Source of the DNA: an uncultured Eubacteriales bacterium
Lineage (GTDB): Bacteria; Bacillota; Clostridia; Oscillospirales; Acutalibacteraceae
NCBI GenBank assembly: GCA_934486455.1
Contig: CAKSPR010000005.1
Span: 1 to 53,268, forward strand
Direction of reading: 5' to 3'
Length of the DNA stretch: 53,268 bases
Shown: positions 15,958 through 24,498 of the stretch, piece by piece
Numbering within the stretch: position 1 is the stretch's first letter
How the letters are laid out: each line of letters starts with the position of its first letter
Position numbers and translations under genes: made by a program
The notes under the pieces: generated by a model
Database searches by the model: none
Told to the model about the DNA's origin: nothing
What the model saw: the letters and a program-made list of their open reading frames with translations, nothing else

Positions 15958-16033
15958 TGGCAGGGGTGGAGGGACTCGAACCCCCGGCACGCGGTTTTGG
16001 AGACCGCTGCTCTACCAGCTGAGCTACACCCCT
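15958..16033 (-). tRNA. tRNA-Trp (CCA)
   Basis: Read on the minus strand, the acceptor stem AGGGGTG/CACCCCT, the D-arm segment AGCTCAGCTGGTAGAGC, the anticodon stem GCGGT/ACCGC with loop CTCCAAA (anticodon CCA), and the T arm GGGGGTTCGAGTCCC fold into a normal cloverleaf. The 3' CCA is encoded. It decodes UGG. It stands alone between two + strand operons with its own terminator. Confidence 0.96.
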
Positions 16034-16218
16034 AAATTCGGTTGCTTAAAAAGTATAGCATAAAATCCGAAAATGTCAATACTTATTTTTTATGTTGTCC
16101 TTTATTTATAAAACTTTTTGCTTTTTGTTTTGCGGGAAAAAGCCGCACAAAATGACCTTCTTTCCCCTGCCCGCCCGACGCTTTTGTTTTTAAAATTTAG
16201 GAAAAGTCAAAAATAAGC

Positions 16219-16249
16219 TTGACCTAAAGTTAACTTTATGCTGTATAAT
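16219..16249 (+). promoter_or_regulatory. MerR-type promoter with 19-bp spacer
   Basis: TTGACC at 16219-16224 and TATAAT at 16244-16249 are 19 bp apart. The spacer contains the perfect palindrome TAAAGTTAACTTTA at 16225-16238. A long spacer filled by a dyad is the mark of MerR-family activation, and this palindrome resembles operators used by AdhR-like MerR regulators of aldehyde-stress genes. The regulator gene is not in the window. Confidence 0.7.
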
Positions 16250-16311
16250 ACAATTGAAATTGCACCAAACAGATGCAGCCTTAAAACAGAAACACGAAAG
16301 GAACCGAGAAT

Positions 16312-17433
16312 ATGAAGGGATTTGAAAAGGTAAAAAAGAAATTCGGCTTTGGATGTATGCGGCTTCCCATGAAGGGCGAGGATGTTGACCTTGAGCAGTT
16401 TACAAAAATGGTTGACCTTTATATGTCGAAGGGATTTAACTATTTTGACACGGCCATGGTCTATCTCGAAGGAAAGAGCGAAACAGCCATACGAGAATGT
16501 GTATGTAAGCGCTTCGCCCGTGAGGATTTTGTGCTGGTCGACAAGCTTTCCTCGGCTCTTTTCAACACCGAGCAGGAAATAAGACCGCTTTTTGAAAAAC
16601 AGCTTGAGGCCTGCGGAGTCGATTATTTCGACATTTATCTTATGCACGCCCAAAGCAAGGATATTTTTGAAAAATATAAACGCTGCCGCGCCTATGAACA
16701 GGCCTTTGAGCTTAAAGCCGAGGGCAAGGTAAGACATGTCGGTCTTTCCTTCCACGACAAGGCGGAGGTGCTTGACGAAATTTTAAATCAGTACCCCGAC
16801 ATCGAGGTCGTTCAGATACAGTTCAACTATGTTGATTACGACGATCCCGCCGTTCAGGCGAGAAAGTGCTATGAGGTATGTCGGAAGCACAACAAGCCCG
16901 TTGTGGTCATGGAGCCGGTAAGAGGGGGCAATCTTGTCAACCTTCCCGACGAGGCAAAAAAGGTGCTGGACGACCTTAAAGGCGGCAGTTATGCAAGCTA
17001 TGCCATTCGCTTTGCCGCAGGATTCGACGGTATGCTCTCGGTGCTTTCGGGCATGAGCAACATGGAGCAAATGGAGGATAACCTTTCCTATATGACCGAT
17101 TTTAAGCCTCTTAACGACGCCGAACAGGCAGCCGTAAAAAAGGTTTGCGAAATTTTCCGTTCCATGCATCTTATCCCTTGTACCGCCTGCCGCTATTGCA
17201 CCGACGGATGTCCCAAAAAAATATCCATTCCCGATCTTTTCTCCTGCCTCAACGCCAAAAGGATGTATAAGGACTGGAACGCCGACTATTATTATAACGA
17301 GGCCTACACCAAATTCAACGGAAAGGCCTCCGACTGTATCGGCTGCGGAAAATGCGAAAAATCATGTCCCCAGCATCTTGAAATAAGAAAGCTTTTAAAG
17401 GCCGTTGCAGAGGAATTTGAAAAAAATGATTGA
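16312..17433 (+). CDS. Aldo/keto reductase with C-terminal [4Fe-4S] domain (1)
   Basis: This 373-residue protein has an N-terminal aldo-keto reductase barrel. The catalytic tetrad is visible as FDTAMVY (Asp and Tyr), VDKLS (Lys) and YLMH (His). Around residue 288 a CTACRYCTDGCP cluster motif begins, and near residue 340 a second, CIGCGKCEKSCP. Two [4Fe-4S] clusters are thus expected, allowing electron exchange with ferredoxin-type partners as well as NAD(P)H. It acts in the cytosol on aldehydes or ketones that cannot be named. It is the first gene of a three-gene operon behind a MerR-type promoter, and AAAGGA precedes the ATG by ten bases. The next gene overlaps by eight bases. Confidence 0.9.
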   Translation: MKGFEKVKKKFGFGCMRLPMKGEDVDLEQFTKMVDLYMSKGFNYFDTAMVYLEGKSETAIRECVCKRFAREDFVLVDKLSSALFNTEQEIRPLFEKQLEACGVDYFDIYLMHAQSKDIFEKYKRCRAYEQAFELKAEGKVRHVGLSFHDKAEVLDEILNQYPDIEVVQIQFNYVDYDDPAVQARKCYEVCRKHNKPVVVMEPVRGGNLVNLPDEAKKVLDDLKGGSYASYAIRFAAGFDGMLSVLSGMSNMEQMEDNLSYMTDFKPLNDAEQAAVKKVCEIFRSMHLIPCTACRYCTDGCPKKISIPDLFSCLNAKRMYKDWNADYYYNEAYTKFNGKASDCIGCGKCEKSCPQHLEIRKLLKAVAEEFEKND

Positions 17434-18544
17434 ATACAGAAAGCTTCCCAAGGGTGATGAAAAAATAAGCACCTTAGGACTCGGAATGGGCGGAATACAG
17501 GCCGCCGGTGCCGAACAGATCGAGGCTGTGGTTAAAAAGGCCGTGGCAAACGGCATCAACTTTTTCGATCTGTGTGCCGGAGGAGCCGCCGTTTACGAGC
17601 CTTTCGGAGCCGCCATAAAAGGAATGAGAGAAAAGGTATATTTCCAGCTTCATTTCGGCGCGGTTTATAACAAAAACGGAGAATACGGCTGGTCGAGAAA
17701 GCTTGAAGAGGTCAAAGCCACCTTCGAATGGGAAATGAAGTGTCTTCGCACCGACTATGTTGATTTCGGATTTTTGCACTGCGTCGACAGTGACGGAGAC
17801 ATCGACGACCTTAAAAACAGCGGAATAACCGATTTTCTTTTCGGACTTAAAGAAAAGGGAATTGTTCGACATCTGGGATTTTCCTCCCACACGCCGTCGG
17901 TGGCTCAAAAGCTCATTGATATGGGTTTTGCCGATATGATGATGTTTTCGCTCAATCCCGCATACGATTTTGATCAGGGGGACGAATACGGCAAGGGAAG
18001 CACATCCGAGCGGGCGGAACTGCTTAAACGCTGTCAGGCCGAAGGTATAGGCATATCGGTCATGAAGCCTTTCCACGGCGGACAGCTTTTGTCCCAAAGC
18101 GCCTCTCCCTTTAAGGTGTCACTTTCAAAAAATCAATGTATGAAATATGCTCTCGACCGTCCCGCCGTGCTGACGGTGGTACCGGGTGTGCGCGGAATGA
18201 ACGACATTGACGAGCTGCTTGAATTTGCCCATACCACTCCGGAGCAGGAGGATTGCTCGGTAATAGCGAAATTCACATCTTCCTCGTCGGTGGGCAACTG
18301 CGTTTATTGCAACCACTGTCTGCCCTGTCCCGCAGGCATAGACATCGGTCTTGTAAATAAATATTATGATCTTTCGCTTTCGGGCGACAAAATGGCTCAC
18401 GACCATTACAGCAAGCTTAAAACAAACGCCGAGGCCTGCATTTCCTGCGGTCACTGTGACCGCCGCTGTCCCTTCTCGGTAAAGCAGTCCGAAAGAATGA
18501 AAAAAATTGCTGATTATTTTAAAGGAGATAAAAATAATGCTTGA
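17426..18544 (+). CDS. Aldo/keto reductase-like Fe-S protein (2), altered active site
   Basis: This 372-residue protein has the same build as its neighbour: a barrel of about 270 residues and two cluster motifs, CVYCNHCLPCP and CISCGHCDRRCP. The catalytic tetrad is not canonical. After FFD at residues 46-48 the tyrosine is displaced to Tyr57 in GGAAVYEPFG, and the lysine position aligns with His76 in FQLHFG. The later FLHCVD histidine is kept. It may be an inactive partner or use other chemistry; a heterodimer with the first reductase is possible. The start at ATG 17426 overlaps the upstream stop by eight bases, with GAGGA upstream. Tight overlap indicates coupled translation. Confidence 0.82.
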   Translation: MIEYRKLPKGDEKISTLGLGMGGIQAAGAEQIEAVVKKAVANGINFFDLCAGGAAVYEPFGAAIKGMREKVYFQLHFGAVYNKNGEYGWSRKLEEVKATFEWEMKCLRTDYVDFGFLHCVDSDGDIDDLKNSGITDFLFGLKEKGIVRHLGFSSHTPSVAQKLIDMGFADMMMFSLNPAYDFDQGDEYGKGSTSERAELLKRCQAEGIGISVMKPFHGGQLLSQSASPFKVSLSKNQCMKYALDRPAVLTVVPGVRGMNDIDELLEFAHTTPEQEDCSVIAKFTSSSSVGNCVYCNHCLPCPAGIDIGLVNKYYDLSLSGDKMAHDHYSKLKTNAEACISCGHCDRRCPFSVKQSERMKKIADYFKGDKNNA

Positions 18545-19118
18545 AAATGTACTTGAAAAAAGAAATGCCTCGTTAAAAACAAAAATATCGGTTAAATCGG
18601 CGGTGTCAGCTGCCCTTATCGTTCTTGCGGTCGTGCTTCCGCAAATTGCCCACCTCGCCGTAGGTGCAAGCGCGGGAATGACCCTTCTTCCCATGTATCT
18701 GCCTGTTTTAATGGGAGGACTGCTGCTCGGAACAAAATGGGGTCTTATTGTGGGAATACTTTCTCCCGCGGCAAGCTTTTGCGTTACATCCCTCGCCGGG
18801 GCTGCAATGCCCGCCGCCTCGAGACTTCCCTTTATGATGGCCGAGCTTGCGGTTTTCGCCGCCGTTTCGGGACTTTTCGGCAGAAAAATTTCCGAAAAGC
18901 CTCTGCTCGCCTTTGTCGGTGTTATTTTGGCTCAGGTTTGCGGAAGAGCATTTTTCCTGCTTTGCGTTTTCGCCTTTCAGAGCTTTACCCCTCTCACCGT
19001 CGCGGCGGTTTGGGGTCAGATAAAGACGGGTCTTGCAGGCCTTGCAATTCAGGCAGTGGTCGTTCCTCTCATTGTCATTGCCATCTCAAAGCTTCTCGAC
19101 AAAGAGCAGAGCAAATAA
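18537..19118 (+). CDS. ECF transporter S-component-like membrane protein
   Basis: This 193-residue hydrophobic protein has about five or six membrane segments after a short cytoplasmic N terminus. The pattern of glycine-rich loops (LLLGTKWGLIVGILSP, PFMMAELAVFAAVSGLFG) is that of substrate-binding S components of energy-coupling-factor importers, which take up vitamins or small cofactors with a shared ATPase module encoded elsewhere. The S-component assignment is by look and size, not by a unique motif. The start is ATG 18537 with AAAGGAG six bases upstream, overlapping the preceding gene by eight bases. Co-expression with two Fe-S reductases suggests its substrate is their cofactor or metabolite. 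Confidence 0.65.
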   Translation: MLENVLEKRNASLKTKISVKSAVSAALIVLAVVLPQIAHLAVGASAGMTLLPMYLPVLMGGLLLGTKWGLIVGILSPAASFCVTSLAGAAMPAASRLPFMMAELAVFAAVSGLFGRKISEKPLLAFVGVILAQVCGRAFFLLCVFAFQSFTPLTVAAVWGQIKTGLAGLAIQAVVVPLIVIAISKLLDKEQSK

Positions 19119-19171
19119 ACCGTCGGTCGAAGCTTCGCCGCTGTTGCTTTTGAAATATTAATCTAATTTTA

Positions 19172-19221
19172 AAAAATCGGAAAAACATGGCCTTTGACGA
19201 GCCGTGTTGTTCCGATTTTTG
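19172..19221 (+). terminator. Terminator of the reductase/ECF operon
   Basis: AAAAATCGGAA pairs with TTCCGATTTTT, and inside it AACATGGC pairs with GCCGTGTT. A T tract follows on the + strand; the A-rich upstream arm could also serve the minus-strand gene that ends nearby. Confidence 0.75.
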
Positions 19222-19277
19222 TTTTTGTTTTTCTGCTGTGTTCTGTTTTTACAGCGCTCCCCACCGGCAAAGAACTC

Positions 19278-20579
19278 TTAAAAGCCCTCTATAACACCGA
19301 TTGACCGCTGAAGGGTAAGCAGTGCGTCGTTTGAGGTGATTGTACCGATGAAATCGACATTTGATATGTAAAACTGCTTTTCGGTAAAGACCCTGATGCC
19401 TATACAGTTTTGAAGCATGAAAAGAGCGTCGTTTGCCGATATTTTACCGTCTCCGTCGGCATCTCCGAGAGTTACCACCTCACAGTCGTAATCCACCGTA
19501 ACATAGTCCTTATGGCAATATCCGTTTACCACAAACCCGTTCATATCAAGACGCACGGGATACCAGTCCCCCGCCATGCCGTCGGTGAGCGCAAGGCGGG
19601 TTCCGCCGTTCACTTCCCCGATTATTGTATCGTCGGTCGAAGGGCCCGTTCTCACGCGAACCTGTGTTTTTCCGTCGGTAATGTGGGCAAGGGTTACTCT
19701 GGTGACCCGCTTGGTATTATCTGCGGGCGTGCCGGGTTTAATATCATCCCTGTATCGGTCGTACATATCAAGAGCCTCGTTTTTCTCGTTGACATTAAGC
19801 CTTAACCATACGCCGGCCTGCACCTCGCTGCTGCATCCTCCGAAATATCTCATGGTTTTTCCGTCGAGACCGTAATCCCTCACTATCCAGGAGGAATCGT
19901 TATACATTTTTTCCCCTTCATAGTCTCCGGTTATTCCCGATTCGCCGTAAATGGCTTCAATGAGCTCGTCCTCGGAATGACCCGTAAAGCCGCCGATTTT
20001 TTCAAAGGCGCGGCCGAACACGGTCATTGCTCCGCTCACCCCGTGCTGAAGGGCGCGGGACCAAACGACATTTTTAAGGGCTATGGTATAGTTGTTGACC
20101 TCAAATCCCATCGACCTTAAAGCGGAGGCGGCGGGATTATAGTATTTCGTGCGGACATAGGCTCGCTGCAGCTTTAAAAAGTAATCGCCTTTTTCGGCGG
20201 CAACGGCCTTCCATTCTCTGTTGAAGGTATCACCGTATCCGTGATCCACATCGTAGGCATTGCTCAGTCTCCAGCCGATAACGGTGTCGTACTGCGTTTC
20301 GATGAGCCATCTGAAAAAGGCCTTCGGAATATCGTAAACGCTTGAAAACTGATAGGCTCCGTAGGAAACGCCGCCTGCGTCTCCCTGTCCGCTTGAAATG
20401 ACTGCAGGGTCGCCGTTTGACTCGTATTTGGCCGAAAGGATGCCGAGCATATCAAATTCCAGATCTTCTTCGGAATAGGCAAAGGCGGCAATTCCTTCGG
20501 CAAAAACAGATGTGAAAATCACTGCAGCCGAAAAGATGAGGCACAAAAGTTTTTTAAGTTTTTTTGCGGTCTTATTCAT
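19278..20579 (-). CDS. Secreted lysozyme-like protein with SH3 and dockerin domains
   Basis: This 433-residue protein begins with a signal peptide (MNKTAKKLKK, a hydrophobic stretch, cleavage near AFAYS). Residues of about 40-270 form a lysozyme/chitosanase-like domain marked by AKYESNGDPAVIS with a likely catalytic glutamate, then GDAGGVSYGAYQFSS. A bacterial SH3 domain follows (RVRTGPSTDDTIIGEV). The C-terminal 60 residues form a type I dockerin: the first calcium loop is DADGDGKISANDAL, and the second, around FIGTITSNDALLTLQ, is partly degenerate. It probably cuts peptidoglycan or a related polymer outside the cell and docks to a cohesin. The start ATG 20579 has AAGGAG six bases upstream; the frame runs on to 20627 without a better site. 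Confidence 0.82.
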   Translation of the reverse strand: MNKTAKKLKKLLCLIFSAAVIFTSVFAEGIAAFAYSEEDLEFDMLGILSAKYESNGDPAVISSGQGDAGGVSYGAYQFSSVYDIPKAFFRWLIETQYDTVIGWRLSNAYDVDHGYGDTFNREWKAVAAEKGDYFLKLQRAYVRTKYYNPAASALRSMGFEVNNYTIALKNVVWSRALQHGVSGAMTVFGRAFEKIGGFTGHSEDELIEAIYGESGITGDYEGEKMYNDSSWIVRDYGLDGKTMRYFGGCSSEVQAGVWLRLNVNEKNEALDMYDRYRDDIKPGTPADNTKRVTRVTLAHITDGKTQVRVRTGPSTDDTIIGEVNGGTRLALTDGMAGDWYPVRLDMNGFVVNGYCHKDYVTVDYDCEVVTLGDADGDGKISANDALFMLQNCIGIRVFTEKQFYISNVDFIGTITSNDALLTLQRSIGVIEGF

Positions 20580-20706
20580 TTTGTTCTCCTTAAAAAGTTT
20601 TTGCACATTAAAGGGATCTGCACGCAAGGATTTTTTCGTGTGCGGCAGGTCTTTGACATTAAAGACGTTTGTATAACAAAGGCTTTCACCTTAATGCTTT
20701 AAAAAC

Positions 20707-23700
20707 TCAAATCGCGAAAAGGCTCATCTGGCGGCTCTTCGGAATGTCGCGAAGAGCGCCCAGCTCCCCGAGGGTTTCCATAACGGTTTTTGAAACGGAT
20801 GTTTTTTCTCTTATATCGTCCCATGAGATAAACTCGGTCTGTTTTGCGGCGTTTTCAAGAGCGATTGCAGCCGTTTCGCCGAGGCCCTGAACGGCGTTGA
20901 AGGGAATTCGTATCTTTCCGTCCTCCACAAGGTATTTCTTGGCGGCCGATTTATAGATGTCCACCGGAAGCACCTCGATACCGCGGCAGAGCATTTCGTC
21001 TAATATCTGCCATGTGACATAGCTGCTTTTTTCGACGGCCGAAGCGGTCTTTTCCTTTTCCTTTCGCTCTATCTCACGCATTTTTGCCTTAACGGCGGGC
21101 AGTCCTCCCGAAAGAACGGCGGCGTCGATGTCCCCGCCGCGGACGGTAAAGTAGGAGGCATAGTATTCGAGGGGATGATGCACCTTATACCAGCCCAGTC
21201 TCAGTGCCGCGATCATATATGCGGCGGCGTGAGCCTTTGGGAACATGTATTTGATCTTAAAGCAGGAATCGATATACCACTGGGGCACATTGTGCTCCTT
21301 CATGGCGTTGATATGCTCCTCGGTCAGCTTTTGGTGAGCCTTGCCCTTTCGCACTATCTCCATGATCTGAAAGGCCATTGACGGCTCGAGACCCTTGTGC
21401 ATAAGATAAACCATTATGCTGTCTCGCGTTCCGATAACCTCGGAAATGGTGCATATGTTCTGAGCAATAAGATCCTGAGCGTTGCCGAGCCACACATCGG
21501 TGCCGTGGGAAAGACCCGAAAGCTGTAAAAGGTCGGTAAAGGTCTTGGGCTTGGAATCAACTATCATCTGCACGACAAAGGGCGTGCCGAGCTCGGGCAT
21601 GGAAAGGGTGCCTGTGGGCACACCTATCTGCTCGGGGGTAACTCCCAGCGCCTCGCAGGAGGAAAAGAGGCTCATAACCTCGGGGTCGGACATGGGCACG
21701 TCGGAAATTGAAATGCCTGTATTGTCCTCAAGATATTTATAAATGGTGGGAACATCGTGCCCCAGCTCGTCGAGCTTTAAAAGCAGGTCGTGCATCGAGC
21801 GGAAATCGAAGTGGGTGGTTTTTGTGTCGGATTTAACATCGTCGGCAGGGCGCTGTACCGGGCAGAAATCGTATATTTCATATTCTCTGGGCACGACCAC
21901 CATTCCGCCGGGGTGCTGACCCGTGGTGCGTTTTACACCGACGCATCCGTCCACAAGGCGGGAGATTTCGGCATTTGAGAGGTTAAGTCCCCTCTCCTCC
22001 TCGTATTTTTTGACATATCCGTAGGCCGTCTTATCGGCAACGCCCGAAATGGTTCCTGCCTTAAAAACATTTTCGCTTCCGAAAAGCTGCTCGGTGTATT
22101 TGTGTACCCTGGACTGCACCTCTCCGGCAAAGTTAAGGTCAATATCGGGCACCTTGTCTCCCTTAAAGCCGAGGAAGGTCTCGAAGGGGATGTCGTGGCC
22201 GTCCCGCCGCATATCGGTGCCGCAATTCGGGCAGTCCTTCGGCGGCAGATCAAAGCCCGAGCCGTAGGAGCCGTCGGTTATAAATTCGCTGTACTTGCAT
22301 TTTGGGCAGACATAGTGGGGAACAAGGGGATTGACCTCGGAAATTCCCGCCATGGTGGCGGCAAAGGAGGAGCCCACCGATCCTCTCGATCCTACAAGAT
22401 AGCCGTTATCCTCGGAAAACTTAACCAGCTTTTGCGCCGAGATATACATGACCGAAAAGCCGTTTCCGATTATCGAATCAAGCTCTCTTTTAAGTCGGCT
22501 TTCGACTATTTCCGGCAGGTTTTCGCCGTATATTTCATGAGCCCTCTTCCATGTTATATCCTGAAGCAGCTGCTCCGACCCTTCAATCGAAGGCGGAAAG
22601 CTTCCCGACGGAAGCGGCTCGACCTCTTCTATCATGTCGGCTATTTTGTTGGGGTTGGTGATAACCACCTCTTCGGCCTTTTCGTTTCCGAGATATTCAA
22701 ATTCCGAGAGCATTTCAGCGGTTGTGCGGTAGTAAAGGGGCGGTTGATTGTCGGCGTCGTCGAACTTCTGCCCCGCCATTAAAACGGCGCGGAAAATTGC
22801 GTCCTCCCTGTCCATAAAATGCACATCGCAGGTAGCGCATACCGGCATGTTCATTTTCTCGCCGATCTCCACGACCTTTCGGTTAAGGTTTTGAAGATCC
22901 TCGTCGGTGGTAAGGTCTTTATACTTGGCAAGCAGTCTTTCCCTTCGGTCGGCGTTCTTTATGTTCATCAGGGTGTCTTTTCTTAACATAAAGCGGTTGT
23001 TGCCCACCGGCTGAATTTCAAGATAATCGTAGAATTTGGCTATTTCCATGATCTCCTCGTCGCTTTTCTTGTCCACAACGGCGTCGAAAAGTTCGCCCTG
23101 CTCGCAGGCCGTTCCGTATATAAGTCCCTCCCGATACTGTTTCAAATTGCTCATGGTCATAAGTGGACGGACATGGTAATTGTCGATGTGGGAAATGGAA
23201 ATAAGCTTATAAAGATTTTTAAGTCCCGTTTGATTTTTAACGAGAATTATAAAGTGATAGCGGCGTATGTTCTTTTTGTTGGCGATTATGTCGGGGTGCT
23301 GGTCGTCGTGTATCATATAGGCCTCGACGCCGTATATGATTTTTATGTTTCCGCCGCTTTTTATAATGTCTGCACGGGTCTGAGCCGCCTCGGGGAAGGA
23401 ATGCACGACCCCGTGGTCGGTTATGGCCATTGCGGGATGGCCGAGGGCGTAAGCCTTTTTAATGAGCTTTGAAACCGGGGTCATTCCGTCCATCTGAGAC
23501 ATGTTTGTATGAAGGTGAAGCTCTACCCTCTTTTTATCGCAGCCGTCGTCGAGAGGCACCTCCTGAACAATCGAGATGGCTCTCGGGGTTATGAGATTTT
23601 CTCTTGCGTATGTATCATAGTTTACCGTGCCGTTAACAAGCAGACAGGCGCCCTTTTTAAGCTTTTCTTCATAAACCTTATGCTCGGCCGAGTCCTTCTG

Positions 23701-24483
23701 CACCCTTGCCTTTAGGGTGTATGAGCCGGTCTTGTCGGTTATGGAGATGCTGTAAAAAACCGAGCGGCCGTCCCTTGTTTCGTGGGAATCGGTTAAAAAG
23801 ACCTTTCCCCATACGGTACAGTTGCCCTGGTCGGGAGCCAAGTCGCAAAGCTTTATGGGCTTTGAATTTATGGCGCCGCCGATAACGGGGCTTGCCGATT
23901 CGAGATATACCGGAAGTCCGTCGGCGGGGATGCCGGTAAACTTCTTTTCTTCCTTTTTCTTTTTCGGCACAGAGGGTGCTGCAGCCTTTTTCATTTTTTC
24001 GGATTTTTCCCCTTCCGAAAGCTCGGTCTTTCCGCTGAAGGCCACCTTCATTTCCCTGCCGAAAATGTCATGCACCGTTTCCTCGATCTTTTGGCCTGCC
24101 TTGCAGGCGTTTATAAGGTCTATTCCCCCGTGATGAAGGGTTACGGTAATGTCGTCGTCCACCGAAAAAACCGCGTCGTCAAAGACTCCGCCCAGCATGG
24201 GGTTTTCCGCCCGCACAAAAAGGGCGATGTCACGCACGCTTTGCTCGTCCGGCTCGTCGTTTACCGATATTTTAAGCTCGGCGGTGCAGCTAAGCCCCCG
24301 GGAAATAACCGCCTGCGCCTTCTGCCGCTCGGCAAAGGTAACATATCCCTCGGATTTGAGGAAAATGTCTATTCTCCGCCTGTTGACATCGGGCTCAATA
24401 CGCAGTATCCGCCCCTTCGAAAGATCCTCCGAAAGGTCGTTTGGATTTATGTATTTTTGAAAGCAATTTTCGAAGTTTTGCAT
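20707..24483 (-). CDS. polC: DNA polymerase III PolC, exonuclease domain absent
   Basis: This 1258-residue protein is the PolC-type replicative polymerase. In order it has N-terminal domains, an OB domain (GKVFLTDSHETRDGRSVFYS), a PHP domain from about residue 318 (ELHLHTNMSQMDG, ITDHGVVHSFPEA), a zinc-binding insert (CPKC near 727, CPNC near 751), the catalytic PDIDLNF near 779, and the polymerase C-terminal half. PolC normally carries a DEDD proofreading exonuclease of about 180 residues inserted in the PHP domain after the GxEA block. Here GVEAYMI near residue 390 is followed by a short linker and then directly by the post-exonuclease segment LVKNQTGLKNLYKLIS. The length is about 180 residues below the B. 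subtilis enzyme, matching the loss. It is the last gene of the operon, 15 bp after ispG. Confidence 0.95.
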   Translation of the reverse strand: MQNFENCFQKYINPNDLSEDLSKGRILRIEPDVNRRRIDIFLKSEGYVTFAERQKAQAVISRGLSCTAELKISVNDEPDEQSVRDIALFVRAENPMLGGVFDDAVFSVDDDITVTLHHGGIDLINACKAGQKIEETVHDIFGREMKVAFSGKTELSEGEKSEKMKKAAAPSVPKKKKEEKKFTGIPADGLPVYLESASPVIGGAINSKPIKLCDLAPDQGNCTVWGKVFLTDSHETRDGRSVFYSISITDKTGSYTLKARVQKDSAEHKVYEEKLKKGACLLVNGTVNYDTYARENLITPRAISIVQEVPLDDGCDKKRVELHLHTNMSQMDGMTPVSKLIKKAYALGHPAMAITDHGVVHSFPEAAQTRADIIKSGGNIKIIYGVEAYMIHDDQHPDIIANKKNIRRYHFIILVKNQTGLKNLYKLISISHIDNYHVRPLMTMSNLKQYREGLIYGTACEQGELFDAVVDKKSDEEIMEIAKFYDYLEIQPVGNNRFMLRKDTLMNIKNADRRERLLAKYKDLTTDEDLQNLNRKVVEIGEKMNMPVCATCDVHFMDREDAIFRAVLMAGQKFDDADNQPPLYYRTTAEMLSEFEYLGNEKAEEVVITNPNKIADMIEEVEPLPSGSFPPSIEGSEQLLQDITWKRAHEIYGENLPEIVESRLKRELDSIIGNGFSVMYISAQKLVKFSEDNGYLVGSRGSVGSSFAATMAGISEVNPLVPHYVCPKCKYSEFITDGSYGSGFDLPPKDCPNCGTDMRRDGHDIPFETFLGFKGDKVPDIDLNFAGEVQSRVHKYTEQLFGSENVFKAGTISGVADKTAYGYVKKYEEERGLNLSNAEISRLVDGCVGVKRTTGQHPGGMVVVPREYEIYDFCPVQRPADDVKSDTKTTHFDFRSMHDLLLKLDELGHDVPTIYKYLEDNTGISISDVPMSDPEVMSLFSSCEALGVTPEQIGVPTGTLSMPELGTPFVVQMIVDSKPKTFTDLLQLSGLSHGTDVWLGNAQDLIAQNICTISEVIGTRDSIMVYLMHKGLEPSMAFQIMEIVRKGKAHQKLTEEHINAMKEHNVPQWYIDSCFKIKYMFPKAHAAAYMIAALRLGWYKVHHPLEYYASYFTVRGGDIDAAVLSGGLPAVKAKMREIERKEKEKTASAVEKSSYVTWQILDEMLCRGIEVLPVDIYKSAAKKYLVEDGKIRIPFNAVQGLGETAAIALENAAKQTEFISWDDIREKTSVSKTVMETLGELGALRDIPKSRQMSLFAI

Positions 24484-24498
24484 TTTTCGATCTCTTTC

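Noticed and set aside
22102..22782. 226-codon + strand frame inside polC
   Set aside because: Antisense to the zinc-binding and palm region of PolC; no motif of its own.
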